Shown here one piece after another: positions 16,405 to 29,204 of a DNA stretch of 64,000 bases (position 1 is the first letter of the stretch; every line of letters starts with the position of its first letter). A program made the translations under genes and the position numbers. The DNA is from JAAYAO01 sp051133435. Lineage in GTDB: Bacteria; Actinomycetota; Actinomycetes; Propionibacteriales; Propionibacteriaceae. The stretch spans positions 310,001 through 374,000 of the forward strand of contig NZ_JBPGNY010000002.1 in the NCBI RefSeq assembly GCF_051133435.1, in the 5' to 3' direction. Under the pieces are notes generated by a model. The model did not search any database, had not been told where the DNA came from, and saw nothing but the letters and a program-made list of their open reading frames with translations.

Positions 16405-18248
16405 GCGAGAAGCCCGAGACCGGCACGCCCGACAACGGCGCGCCCGAAACCGGCACCGGTCCCTTCGTCCGGATCGAGGACCTGTCCATCTCGTACCGCA
16501 CCGGGCACGACCGGCCGGCCATCGACGTCACCCACAACGTCGACTTGGAGGTCGACACCGGGCAGACCCTGGCCATCGTCGGCGAATCCGGGTCGGGCAA
16601 ATCGACGGTCGCCCGCACCCTGCTCGCCTACCTGCGGGGCGGGTCGTTCATCCGCACCGGGCAGGTGTTCGTCGGCGACACCGAGGTGTTCTCGCTGAAG
16701 GGCGAGGCCCTGCGCGCCCACCGTGGCAGCACCGTCGCCCTGGTCGCCCAGAACGCCGGCCAGGCGCTCACCCCGTCCATGCGGGTCGGCCGGCAGATCG
16801 CCGAGGCCCTGGAGGTGCACGGGCACAGCGCCAGTGAGGAACAGATCCGGGAACTGCTGGAACACGTGAGCATGCCCGCCCGGGCCGTCCGTGCTTACCC
16901 GCACCAACTGTCGGGTGGGCAGCAGCAGCGGGTCGCGATCGCGATGGCGGTGGCCGCCCGACCCAAGGTGTTGGTGCTCGACGAGCCCACCACCGCCCTG
17001 GACGTGCTCACCCAGGCCAGTGTGCTGCGGCTGCTGCGCGACCTGTCGGAGGAACTGCAATCGGCCACCGTGCTGGTCTCCCACGACCTCGGCGTGGTCG
17101 CCGGAATGGCCGACGAGGTCGCGGTGATGCGCCAGGGCCGGGTGGTGGAACGCTCCGGGGTGCGCCAGGTGCTGCGCTCCCCCAGCCACAGCTACACCCG
17201 CCAACTGCTGGCCTCGGCACCGCGGCTGGACGACAACGGCATCGTCGAGGTGCACGACGACGGCACCCGCACGATCCGGGCCCGGCCCGACCTGTCCGAC
17301 CCGGAAGTGGTCGTCACCGGTGAGGACGTATCTGTCACCTACGGTCGCGGCAAACACGCGAACCGGGCGGTGAACGGGGTCGACCTGACCGTGCGGCGCG
17401 GGGAGATTCTGGCCCTGGTCGGCGAATCGGGGTCGGGCAAATCGACCCTGGCCTGGGCGGTGGCCGGGTTGAACCCGATCAGCGACGGCACCCTGACCTA
17501 CACCCCCGCCGGCTCGGATGTCGAGGATGTCGGCGATCGGCCGACCGACCACGATCTTTCCCAGCCGGTGCGCAAACGCCCCGTGGGGCTGCGCCGCCGC
17601 ATCCAGTTGGCCTTCCAGAACGCCGACACCGCGCTCAACCCGCGGGTCAGCATCGCCACCTCACTGGCCCGTCCGCTGAAGTTGTTCCGCACCGTGCCGC
17701 GCGAGCGCGTCGGGGAACGGCAGCGCGAACTGATGGAGCAGGTCGATCTGCCGGCCGAGTTCCTGCGCCGGCTGCCCGGGCAACTCTCCGGTGGGCAGCG
17801 GCAGCGGGTCGGCATCGCCCGGGCCCTGGCCGGTGATCCGTCGATCATCATCGCCGACGAGATCACCACCGCCCTGGACGTGTCGGTGCAGGCCCAGGTG
17901 CTGCAACTGCTCGACGACATTCGCCGCGAGAACAACTTGTCCTGCCTGTTCATCAGCCACGATCTGGCCGTCGTGCACGGGGTGGCCGACCGGGTGATGG
18001 TGATGCACGCCGCCCGAGTGGTCGAGGAAGGTCCGGTGGAGGCGGTCTTCGCCGACCCCCGACACCCCTACACCAAGGAATTGCTCGGCGCTACGCTGGC
18101 TGCCCCCGGTGAGGGTGAAGACCGTGACGACCCCTTGACCTCGGTGGTCGAGGAACGCACCTGGGTCACCGATGACAGTGACGGTTGGCACGAGGCCGGG
18201 GACGGACACCGCTGGCGCGGATGGCACACGCCCGAAGGAGGAAAGTGA
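16401..18248 (+). CDS. Fused double ABC ATPase (DppD-DppF type)
   Basis: A 615-residue protein with two complete nucleotide-binding domains. Domain 1 (~residues 15-290): Walker A GESGSGKSTVARTLL, signature LSGGQQQRVAIAMA, Walker B VLVLDEPTTALD. Domain 2 (~295-590): Walker A GESGSGKSTLAWAV, signature LSGGQRQRVGIARAL, Walker B IIIADEITTALD, where Ile replaces the usual Pro. Both are oligopeptide-importer type ATPases that energise the two permeases. Fusion of the usually separate DppD and DppF subunits is common in Actinobacteria. Its end overlaps the hydrolase start (GTGA). Confidence 0.93.
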   Translation: MSEKPETGTPDNGAPETGTGPFVRIEDLSISYRTGHDRPAIDVTHNVDLEVDTGQTLAIVGESGSGKSTVARTLLAYLRGGSFIRTGQVFVGDTEVFSLKGEALRAHRGSTVALVAQNAGQALTPSMRVGRQIAEALEVHGHSASEEQIRELLEHVSMPARAVRAYPHQLSGGQQQRVAIAMAVAARPKVLVLDEPTTALDVLTQASVLRLLRDLSEELQSATVLVSHDLGVVAGMADEVAVMRQGRVVERSGVRQVLRSPSHSYTRQLLASAPRLDDNGIVEVHDDGTRTIRARPDLSDPEVVVTGEDVSVTYGRGKHANRAVNGVDLTVRRGEILALVGESGSGKSTLAWAVAGLNPISDGTLTYTPAGSDVEDVGDRPTDHDLSQPVRKRPVGLRRRIQLAFQNADTALNPRVSIATSLARPLKLFRTVPRERVGERQRELMEQVDLPAEFLRRLPGQLSGGQRQRVGIARALAGDPSIIIADEITTALDVSVQAQVLQLLDDIRRENNLSCLFISHDLAVVHGVADRVMVMHAARVVEEGPVEAVFADPRHPYTKELLGATLAAPGEGEDRDDPLTSVVEERTWVTDDSDGWHEAGDGHRWRGWHTPEGGK

Positions 18249-20314
18249 CCCTCAGACTCGTCCACCCCGACGAACTGCACCATCGCACCGAGGTGCGCCA
18301 CGAGTGGATCGAGATGCCGGACGGGGTGAAGTTGCATGCCCGGATCTGGCTTCCGGTGAATGCCGAGCACCAGCCCGTCCCGGCTCTGTTGGAGTACCTG
18401 CCCTACCGCAAATCCGACTGGACCGCGGTGCGTGATGCCGAACGCCACCCCTGGTATGCCGGACACGGCTACGCCTCGGTGCGGGTCGACATCCGCGGCA
18501 CCGGGGACTCGGAGGGGGTCTTCGACGACGAGTACTCCGAACAGGAACTCGAAGACGGGCTGGCGGTGATCGCCTGGCTGGCCGACCAGTCCTGGTGCAC
18601 CGGCAAGGTCGGCATGTTCGGAATCTCGTGGGGTGGGTTCAACTCCCTGCAACTGGCCGCCCTGCGCCCGCCGGCGTTGAAGGCGATCGTCACGGTGTGC
18701 TCCACCGACGACCGGTTCGACAACGACGTGCACTACGTCGGCGGATCGGTGCTCGGCATCGACATGACCGCGTGGGCCGCGACCATGCTGGCCTTCTCGT
18801 CCAGACCCCCCGACCCACTGCAGGTCGGGGATCGGTGGCGCGAGATGTGGCTGGAACGGATCGAACACCTCACCCCACCGCTGCTGAACTGGCTGTCGCA
18901 CCAGACCCGCGACGAGTACTGGCGGCGCGGTTCGGTGTGTGAGGACTACTCCGCGATCGAGGCGGCCGTGCTGGCCGTGGGCGGCTGGGCCGACCCCTAC
19001 CACGATGCGGTGCTGCGGCTGGTGCAGAACCTGCCCGGGCCGGTGCGCGGCATCCTCGGGCCCTGGGCCCATCACTACCCCGACCGGGCCAACCGTCCGG
19101 GACGGGCGATCGGCTTTCTGCAGGAGACCCTGCGCTGGTGGGATCACTGGCTGAAGGACCAGCCGACCGGGGTGCTGGACGACCCGAAGCTGCGGGTCTT
19201 CCTGGAGGACTCCCGTCCACCCGAACCCGCACCGGGCAATGTGCCCGGGGTGTGGCTGGCCACCGACTGGCCGGCACCCGAGGTCGCCGAGGTGGAGTAC
19301 GAACTGCCGGCCGCATCGGTGCCGGCGCGCGACGGCTGGGTGATCGTCGATACCCCACAACATCTGGGTGCGGATTCGGGCAAGTTCTTCCCCTACGGCA
19401 ATATCACCGACCTGCCGCCCGACCAACGGGCCGAGGACGGCCGCGGGGTGTCGTTCACCCTCCATGTCGCCGAGGAACCGCTCACCGTGGTGGGCTGGCC
19501 GAAGGTACGGCTACAGCTGGACAGTTCCACCCCCCGCGGGCAGGTGATCGCCCGGCTGTGTGATGTCGGCCCGGACGGCTCGTCCCGACTGATCTCGCGT
19601 GGGGTGTTGAACCTGTCGACCAGGCACGGACGCGACCGCAACGACGACTTCGTGCCGGGTTCACCCGAGCAGGTGGAGATCAGGATGACCGGCCTGGGGG
19701 TGCGGCTGGCCCCCGGGCATGCATTGCGGCTGGTGTTGTCGTCAACCTACTGGCCATGGGTCTGGCCGCAGGCCGACAACGGCTTCCTGCGGGTACATCT
19801 GCCGTCGAGTTCGGTGGAGCTGCCGGTGCTCGACCCCGGCCGCGTCCCGTCGGCCGACGAGACCACCTGGGCCGACCCGGAACAGGCACTGCAGCTCGAA
19901 CCGGTCACCTTTCACCAGACCCGGGCGCGGGGTCCGCAGGGGTTGAACATGGCCGAACGCGAGGTGCGTCACGATGTCGGGGCGAAGCGGTGGACGCTGT
20001 TGGTCGACCCCGCCTACGGCGGTTCGCGCACCTACCCGAACGGCCTGGTCTACGACGAGGAAGCCTTCGAGACCTACGCGATCACCGAGGACGATCCGCT
20101 GTCACCGTTGGCGACCTCCAGGTGGCGGGTCGGACTGGCCCGCGGCGAATGGCAGGTCGAGGTGCGCACCGAACAACAGGTGCAGTGCGATGCCGACGAC
20201 TTCCTGGTGCGGGCCCACGTCCAGGCCGTGGTGTTGAGCGCCGACGGTCAGTCGGATGCCGAGGTGCTCGCCCAGCGCAGCTGGGAGGAACGGATTCCCC
20301 GCAACGGCGGCTGA
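18245..20314 (+). CDS. CocE/NonD-type S15 family hydrolase
   Basis: 689 residues from GTG 18245, chosen because GGAGGAAA directly precedes it and it overlaps the ATPase stop; an ATG at 18185 would lie inside the previous gene. It has an alpha/beta-hydrolase core with nucleophile GISWGGF (Ser ~128), acid in GGWADPYHDA and His in GPWAHHYPD, followed by the C-terminal jelly-roll domain of X-Pro dipeptidyl-peptidase and cocaine-esterase proteins. No signal peptide is seen, so it acts in the cytoplasm. Coupling to a peptide importer suggests that it trims imported peptides, perhaps Xaa-Pro or acylated ones. Confidence 0.87.
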   Translation: MTLRLVHPDELHHRTEVRHEWIEMPDGVKLHARIWLPVNAEHQPVPALLEYLPYRKSDWTAVRDAERHPWYAGHGYASVRVDIRGTGDSEGVFDDEYSEQELEDGLAVIAWLADQSWCTGKVGMFGISWGGFNSLQLAALRPPALKAIVTVCSTDDRFDNDVHYVGGSVLGIDMTAWAATMLAFSSRPPDPLQVGDRWREMWLERIEHLTPPLLNWLSHQTRDEYWRRGSVCEDYSAIEAAVLAVGGWADPYHDAVLRLVQNLPGPVRGILGPWAHHYPDRANRPGRAIGFLQETLRWWDHWLKDQPTGVLDDPKLRVFLEDSRPPEPAPGNVPGVWLATDWPAPEVAEVEYELPAASVPARDGWVIVDTPQHLGADSGKFFPYGNITDLPPDQRAEDGRGVSFTLHVAEEPLTVVGWPKVRLQLDSSTPRGQVIARLCDVGPDGSSRLISRGVLNLSTRHGRDRNDDFVPGSPEQVEIRMTGLGVRLAPGHALRLVLSSTYWPWVWPQADNGFLRVHLPSSSVELPVLDPGRVPSADETTWADPEQALQLEPVTFHQTRARGPQGLNMAEREVRHDVGAKRWTLLVDPAYGGSRTYPNGLVYDEEAFETYAITEDDPLSPLATSRWRVGLARGEWQVEVRTEQQVQCDADDFLVRAHVQAVVLSADGQSDAEVLAQRSWEERIPRNGG

Positions 20315-20328
20315 TCCTCGGGCTCGCG

Positions 20329-21522
20329 TCACCGTCCGGGAAGGTGGATTTCGGCCTCGCCCCGGTCGGGTCGGACGAGGTACCCGCCCATCACCTCCAG
20401 GTCATGGGCCGACCGATCGATGCTGCCGAGCTGTGAGGCGTCCTCGGTGCTCAGCAACAGCAGCCCCTTGGCGTCGGGGCTGATCACCAGCGCACCACCC
20501 GATTCGGTGACGAACCGGGGGGTGCCGTCCACGGGGTGGGCCTCCTCGCCGACCAGCACCGAGCGTCGACCGTCCTCGCGCCGGGTGACCCACCGTCCGT
20601 CGGCCGACACCGTCTCCACCCTGCGGTCGGTGGCGATCTGCAGGTCGGCCAAGGTGAACATCACCCCATCCGGTACCCGGGGATACTCGGTGACCGTGTT
20701 CGTGCCGGCCGGTTCGCCGTCCAGATCGAATTGTTCGAGCGCTTCGATACCGGGCTCCGGATCACGCGGAATCACGATGTAGCCATCTCGGGCCGCGAGC
20801 ACCACCGAACCCTGTTTCGCGGTGGGCGGGGCCACCTCCAGCTCGGTGACCACCCGGCCGGTCTCGGCGTCGATCAACACGAACTTGTCGGTGCGCGACC
20901 AGCAACCGAAGCGCTTCGGCGTGCCGGCAGCGCCGCCGTCGAGCACCTTGCAGTAACTGAGGTCATCGGTGTCGGCCCGCCAGAGCTCCCGTCCATCGGC
21001 GTCACTGGCCCGCAGTTGCATACCGCCTGTTTGCGACAACATCAGTACCCAGGACCTGCCGTCGGCATGGGCCACCGGTCGGAACCTGCCCACCGCGGGG
21101 ATCTCACCGGTGACGGGGGTTCGCTCACCGGTGCTGATCTCCACCCGCTCCCAACGTTGTTCGGATGCGCCGGTCTTGGTGGAGATGTAGACGTCCCCAT
21201 CGACAACGCTGTTCGAGATGCACCCCTGGCCCTCGCTCTGCCACACGGTCGACTTGTCCGCCATCCGCACCGCCACCAGGTCACCGTCCCGGCCGAGCAA
21301 CACCACATCGTCGTGGATACCGCAGACTTCCTCCGAGCGATCGAGCTTCCACACCTCACCGAAACCGTGCTCGTAGTCGTCGCTGAGCCAGGTGTCCGGG
21401 GTGTGTGCCACAGCCAGCTTCACCGGCCCGTACTTCTCCGGTTCGTCTTCCGGGGTCGAAGTGCACCCGGTCGAGATCAACGCCGCAATGAGGGCGATCG
21501 CGCCAAGACGAAGTCGGGACAT
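20329..21522 (-). CDS. Secreted lipoprotein with beta-propeller-like repeats
   Basis: 397 residues from ATG 21522; a GTG at 21531 is possible, but a TACAGT hexamer 7 nt before the ATG supports the shorter form. The signal peptide RLGAIALIAALISTGCTS ends in a lipobox with Cys. The mature protein has repeated beta-strand segments such as DVVLLGRDGDLVAVRM, GRELWRADTDD and DKFVLIDAETGRVV, resembling PQQ-like propeller blades. Function is unknown; it is probably a cell-surface scaffold or sensor. It converges with the peptide-operon hydrolase, leaving only 14 bp between the stops. Confidence 0.75.
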   Translation of the reverse strand: MSRLRLGAIALIAALISTGCTSTPEDEPEKYGPVKLAVAHTPDTWLSDDYEHGFGEVWKLDRSEEVCGIHDDVVLLGRDGDLVAVRMADKSTVWQSEGQGCISNSVVDGDVYISTKTGASEQRWERVEISTGERTPVTGEIPAVGRFRPVAHADGRSWVLMLSQTGGMQLRASDADGRELWRADTDDLSYCKVLDGGAAGTPKRFGCWSRTDKFVLIDAETGRVVTELEVAPPTAKQGSVVLAARDGYIVIPRDPEPGIEALEQFDLDGEPAGTNTVTEYPRVPDGVMFTLADLQIATDRRVETVSADGRWVTRREDGRRSVLVGEEAHPVDGTPRFVTESGGALVISPDAKGLLLLSTEDASQLGSIDRSAHDLEVMGGYLVRPDRGEAEIHLPGR

Positions 21523-21529
21523 GCGGCTC

Positions 21530-21535
21530 ACTGTA
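21530..21535 (-). promoter_or_regulatory. Putative -10 (TACAGT), leaderless, minus strand
   Basis: Read on the minus strand, TACAGT ends 7 nt before the ATG at 21522 and supports that start for the lipoprotein. Confidence 0.4.
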
Positions 21536-21609
21536 CGGGCCGGCCGTGTCCCGGGCGGGGGCTGAGCGCAACGGCACGACCATCATGTCCGCGCCGCCCC
21601 GCTGAGAAC

Positions 21610-21626
21610 CCCCGCAGAACGCGGGG
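21610..21626 (+). promoter_or_regulatory. Hairpin upstream of the YeiH-type transporter
   Basis: CCCCGC-AGAAC-GCGGGG forms a perfect 6-bp stem with a 5-nt loop in the divergent region. No U-tract follows. It could be a protein-binding dyad; it lies upstream of the TAGTGT hexamer, so it would not be in the transporter mRNA if that start is leaderless. Confidence 0.35.
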
Positions 21627-21672
21627 TGCCGCGCTCTCTCGGCTCCATTGGGACTCCGGTGGAATTGAGGCG

Positions 21673-21678
21673 TAGTGT
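21673..21678 (+). promoter_or_regulatory. Putative -10 (TAGTGT), leaderless
   Basis: TAGTGT ends 6 nt before the GTG start at 21685; no Shine-Dalgarno sequence is present. Confidence 0.4.
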
Positions 21679-21684
21679 GCCGAC

Positions 21685-22725
21685 GTGAAAATTCTCCGCG
21701 ACCGTGCTTTCTGGCTCGGACTACTGCCGCCGTTCGTCATCGGCCTGGTCGCCACCGGGGTTGGACGGGTGGCGCCAACCCTGGGTGCGCCGGTGGTCGG
21801 GATCATCCTCGGTCTCATCATCGGGCAGTTTCTGGGTCAGCCCGCAGCCATCGCCACCGGCACCAAGTTCTGTGCCAAGCGCGTCCTGCAGGCCTCGATC
21901 GTGCTGCTCGGCGCCGGCCTGTCGCTGCCGGTGATCGCCCGGGTCGGGCTGGCCGGGTTGCCGGTGCTGATCGGCACGATCATCGTGGTCGTCGGACTCG
22001 GGCTGCCGCTCACCCGCCTGCTGAAGGTCGAGGAGGAGACCGGCAAGCTGGTCACCTACGGCACCTCGATCTGTGGCGCCTCGGCCATCGCCACGATGAG
22101 CCAGGTGATGGGGGCCGCCCCCACCGCGGTGGCGGTGTCGATCGCGGTGATCGTGGTCTACAACGTGGCGGCGGCGATCCTCTTTCCCTATCTGGGTCAT
22201 CTGATCGGGCTGAGCCCGGAGAGCTTCGGCCTGTGGGCCGGTACCGCGGTCAACGACACCTCCTCGGTGGTTGCCGCCTCGACCAGCTACGACCAGATCC
22301 TGTTGCACATGGGCATCGGTGGCGGGGTCGCCGCCGGTACCGCGGTGGTGGTCAAGCTGACCCGAACCCTGGGGCTGATTCCGCTGTCACTGTTCGAGCA
22401 GTGGCTCACCCGCCGCCGCAACCCCGACGCCCACCCCAACACGAAGTGGTACCGGCTGGTGCCGCCCTTCCTGGTGCTGTTCCTGATTGCCGCCGCGATC
22501 AACTCGCTCGGGGTGATACCCGAATCGGCCGCCCCGGTGATCAAGTTCATCGCCCACTACGGCACCACCGTGGCGATGACCGCAGTGGGTATGTCGAGCT
22601 CCTTCCGGCAGATCCGCGACGCCGGGTGGCGTCCGCTGGCCCTGGGTGGGATTTTGTGGCTGGCGATCATCGCGGCCTCGATCGCATTGCAGTGGGCCAC
22701 CGGCCAATGGAACATGCTCGGCTGA
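21685..22725 (+). CDS. YeiH-type putative sulfate exporter family protein
   Basis: A 346-residue polytopic membrane protein of the YeiH/PSE (Cons_hypoth698) family. Conserved stretches are GAPVVGIILGLIIGQFLGQP, ASIVLLGAGLSLPVIARVG and YGTSICGASAIATMSQVMGA, the last being the family's TSICGASAI signature. About ten helices are expected. The transported substrate is not established for most members; sulfite or sulfate export has been proposed for some. It uses a GTG start. It is divergent from the lipoprotein gene. Confidence 0.88.
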   Translation: MKILRDRAFWLGLLPPFVIGLVATGVGRVAPTLGAPVVGIILGLIIGQFLGQPAAIATGTKFCAKRVLQASIVLLGAGLSLPVIARVGLAGLPVLIGTIIVVVGLGLPLTRLLKVEEETGKLVTYGTSICGASAIATMSQVMGAAPTAVAVSIAVIVVYNVAAAILFPYLGHLIGLSPESFGLWAGTAVNDTSSVVAASTSYDQILLHMGIGGGVAAGTAVVVKLTRTLGLIPLSLFEQWLTRRRNPDAHPNTKWYRLVPPFLVLFLIAAAINSLGVIPESAAPVIKFIAHYGTTVAMTAVGMSSSFRQIRDAGWRPLALGGILWLAIIAASIALQWATGQWNMLG

Positions 22726-22792
22726 CCCCGTCCTCCTCGCCGACCTGACCGCCGAGCTGAAAGGTGCCGGCCAGCTCTGCACCGGGCCCCGG

Positions 22793-22811
22793 GGTCCCGC
22801 GAGGCGGGTCC
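22793..22811 (+). terminator. Hairpin downstream of the YeiH-type gene
   Basis: GGTCCCGC-GAG-GCGGGTCC forms a stem with 7 of 8 pairs about 70 bp after the stop at 22725. No clear U-tract follows, as is usual in high-G+C actinobacteria. The rest of 22726-23122, a gene-poor stretch of about 400 bp, shows only the dispersed repeat listed next. Confidence 0.35.
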
Positions 22812-22893
22812 GATCTCGCCAAGGGCTGGCCCGCACCCGACGCAGGTATCCAGCTCGGGAAGCTGGTGCTCAGCGGAGCCGGTCTCGGCGCGG

Positions 22894-22975
22894 GATGGAT
22901 GAAAACGCACCCCGGAAGGGCCTATCCGGTGCGTTCGGGCGCTATCGGGAGCTCCTGGATGCGTTTTCGGCCATC
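22894..22975. repeat. Dispersed quasi-palindromic repeat, copy 1
   Basis: An 82-bp element bounded by GATGGATGAAAACGCA and TGCGTTTTCGGCCATC; the right end is the reverse complement of the left at 14 of 16 positions. A second dyad, ACGCACC...GGTGCGT, lies inside. The left terminus reappears exactly, in reverse complement, as the right end of a second element at 35697-35771, and the 19 bp GATGGATGAAAACGCACCC is shared. There is no ORF inside. It looks like a REP/MITE-like intergenic repeat. Confidence 0.7.
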
Positions 22976-23122
22976 GGGCGGCTGAGCTGAGATGTGGGTA
23001 CCCGCCACCGGCATCCCTCGGGGGCCGGAGCGGCGCGGCGCGATGCCCCAAAAGATGAAGACCCGACCCCGCAGTGAGGCCGAGCCTTCATCATGGGCGC
23101 GGATTTCGATGCGTCGCCGTGG

Positions 23123-23299
23123 TCAACCGCTCTTGCGGCGGAACATCTGGGGGCCGGTCTCCGAGCGCTGGGCACCGTCGACCTTGCCGTGCCGGCTGTG
23201 ATCGGACACATCCGGCCCGGCGTGGGCCTGCTTGCGCTCCAGGGCCTCGCGCATCTTGCGCTTGGTGTCCTCCGACGCGCCCAACGTGTCGTCAGTCAT
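23123..23299 (-). CDS. DUF5302 family small protein
   Basis: A 58-residue very hydrophilic protein: MTDDTLGASEDTKRKMREAL at the start, a central HGKVDGAQ segment and the basic end MFRRKSG. This organisation (DTKRK.REALERK, a short Gly/His linker, MFRRK.G end) matches the small actinobacterial DUF5302 family of unknown function. A good ribosome binding site, AGAAGGGAGA, precedes the ATG. It has no signal peptide or cysteines and is probably disordered in part. It is divergent from the GNAT gene. Confidence 0.85.
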   Translation of the reverse strand: MTDDTLGASEDTKRKMREALERKQAHAGPDVSDHSRHGKVDGAQRSETGPQMFRRKSG

Positions 23300-23394
23300 G
23301 GCGTCTCCCTTCTGTTGGGAACAGTGCCTCCACTGTGCGCTTCAGAACCACGCGACGCCATTGGTTTTCGGACGACTCCGGCGGTCGAGCTTGG

Positions 23395-23400
23395 TAGCTT
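23395..23400 (+). promoter_or_regulatory. Putative -10 (TAGCTT), leaderless
   Basis: TAGCTT ends 7 nt before the ATG at 23408 and supports that start for the GNAT gene. Confidence 0.4.
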
Positions 23401-23407
23401 TCCCGCC

Positions 23408-23977
23408 ATGGAGTTCACCATCCGCCGCACCACGGTTGATGACGCCCCGGCCGCCGCGCTCACCCATGCCCGGGCGGTCGCGGCCACCTACACCCACATC
23501 ATGCCGCCGGAGTTCGCCGAGGCCCGGCTGGCCGAGGTGGACGAACGGGCCGCGGCCCTGGCCGAGGCAATCACCCGGGCCGAGGCCGACGAAGCCGCCG
23601 GGGTCGAACCCTTCCGGCGGCATTGGGTGGCGGTGGACCAGGCCGGCGAGATCATCGCGGTGGCCGCGTCCGGGCCGGGCATTGCCGATTGGGAACGTGA
23701 ACTCGGCTTTCCGCCGCCGATCGTGCCCTACCAACTGCAACACCTTTACGCCCTGCCCGGGGTACACGGCACCGGGGTGGGGGCCGCCCTGCTCGAAGCC
23801 GCGATCGGCGATCGCGACGCGCATCTGTGGATCCTGCGCAACAACCCGAGGGCCGAAGCCTTCTACCGCAAACACGGCTTCGTGGACGAGGGCACCGAGG
23901 TGACCTGCGGCCCGATGTGGTTCCACCGCCGAATGTTCCGGATGCACCGACGAGCGGAATCCGACGACGAGTCGTAG
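23408..23977 (+). CDS. GNAT family N-acetyltransferase
   Basis: 189 residues from ATG 23408; longer open sequence upstream overlaps the DUF5302 gene and is rejected. It starts MEFTIRRTTVDDA. The acetyl-CoA binding region is LYALPGVHGTGVGAALLEAA (motif A, where Q/RxxGxG/A appears as HGTGVG), followed by LWILRNNPRAEAFYRKHGF (motif B). It transfers an acyl group from acyl-CoA to an amine, but the substrate cannot be told. The next gene follows 34 bp later with its own ribosome binding site. Confidence 0.86.
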   Translation: MEFTIRRTTVDDAPAAALTHARAVAATYTHIMPPEFAEARLAEVDERAAALAEAITRAEADEAAGVEPFRRHWVAVDQAGEIIAVAASGPGIADWERELGFPPPIVPYQLQHLYALPGVHGTGVGAALLEAAIGDRDAHLWILRNNPRAEAFYRKHGFVDEGTEVTCGPMWFHRRMFRMHRRAESDDES

Positions 23978-24011
23978 TATCTATGGCAACGCCTGCCCGC
24001 AAGGAGATTCC

Positions 24012-25636
24012 ATGGCCCGCCGTGATGTCACGCCCCTGCCCGACCTCGCCAGCAGCCTGGGCCGGGCGGGTGCCACCAGAACTCGAATGCCGGTGTACGT
24101 CAACCTGTTGCCACCGTGCAATGCCGGCTGCCCCGCCGGCGAGAACATCCAGGAATGGCTGCGGCTGATCAAGGCCGGCCGGGCCGAGGACGCTTGGCGC
24201 CAGCTCACCTTGGACAATCCGTTCCCGGCGATCCACGGCCGGGTCTGCTATCACCCCTGCGAGTCGGTCTGTAACCGGGCCGAGCTCGATTCGGCCGTGT
24301 CCATCCACGGTGTCGAACGCTGGCTCGGCGACGAGGCGATCAAACAGGGCTGGCGCTTCGAACGTCCCGCCCGGGGTGCTTCGGGACGCCGGGTGATGAT
24401 CATCGGCGCCGGCCCGTCCGGACTCTCGGCGGCCTACCACCTGGCCCGGCACGGCCATCACGTCGAGATCTTCGACGCCTCCGACGCCCCCGGCGGCATG
24501 ATGCGGTACGGCATCCCCGAGTACCGCCTGCCCCGCGATGTGCTCGATGCCGAGATCAACCGCCTGCAGGACCTGGACGTGATCATCCACTGCAAGCACC
24601 CGATCAAGGATCTGCAGGCCGAACGCGCACGCGGCAATTTCGATGCGGTGTTCATCGCGATCGGCGCGCACCTGTCGAAGAAGGTCGACATCCCGGCCTC
24701 CGACGCGTCCAAGATCGTGGACGCGGTCGACTTCCTGCGCGATGTCGCCTCCGGTGACAAACCGGTGATCGGACGGCGGGTCGCGGTCTACGGTGGCGGC
24801 AACACCGCGATGGACGCCGCCCGCACCGCCCGTCGGCTGGGTGCCGAGGAAGCCCTGGTGGTGTACCGGCGCACCCGCGAACAGATGCCGGCCCACGAGA
24901 TCGAGGCCTCCGACGCCGAACGCGAGGGCGTGAAACTCAACTGGCTGCGCACCATCACCGAAGTCTCCGACGAGCTGACCGTCGAGGTGATGGAACTGGA
25001 CGAGGACGGCAAACCCCGCGGCACCGGACGGTTCGAGAAACTCGAGGCCGACACCGTGATCATGGCCGTGGGTCAGAAACCCGAAACCGAGTTCCTGCGC
25101 AATATCCGGGGGTTGGAGTTCGTCGACGACGTGCTGCAGGTCGACCCGCGCACCCTGATGAGTGCCGTGCCGGGCATCTTCGCCGGCGGCGACGCGGTGC
25201 CCTCCGAGCGCACCGTCACCATCGGCGTCGGTCACGGCAAGAAGGCGGCCCGCTCGATCGACGCCTACCTCAGCCAGGTGCCGCTGGTCGATCGGGAGAA
25301 GAACCCGCTGGCAACCTTCGACAAGCTCAACCCCTGGTACTTCGGTGACCACTCCCGCCGCGACCAACCCGAACTGTTGCCCAGCGAACGGGTCCTCGAC
25401 TTCGGCGAGGTGGTCGGCGGCTTCGACACCGATCAGGCCAACTTCGAGGCCCAACGGTGCCTGTCGTGCGGCAACTGCTTCGAATGCGACGGCTGCCTGG
25501 GCTCCTGCCCCGAGGACGCGATCATCAAACTCGGCCCCGGTCGTGGCTACCGCTACGACTACACCAAATGCACCGGATGCGGTACCTGCTACGAGCAATG
25601 CCCGGTGCACGCGATCGAAATGATCAAGGAGCACGA

Positions 25637-25640
<4 letters not shown>
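24012..25640 (+). CDS. GltD/NfnB-like FAD/NAD(P) oxidoreductase with C-terminal ferredoxin domain
   Basis: A 542-residue multi-cofactor flavoprotein; the start has a clear AAGGAG site. The N-terminal domain carries Cys for FeS clusters (LLPPCNAGCPAGENIQEWL and CYHPCESVCNRAEL). An FAD motif GAGPSGLSAAYHLARHG lies near residue 133 and an NAD(P) motif YGGGNTAMDAARTARRLGA near 262. The C-terminus (~483-542) has a two-[4Fe-4S] ferredoxin domain (CLSCGNCFECDGCLGSCP and CTGCGTCYEQCP). The layout resembles glutamate synthase small subunit, NfnB and related modules. Overlap with the PFOR start (ATGA) implies that it passes electrons between PFOR or ferredoxin and NAD(P)H. Confidence 0.9.
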
Positions 25641-29203
<3,563 letters not shown>

Positions 29204-29204
29204 G

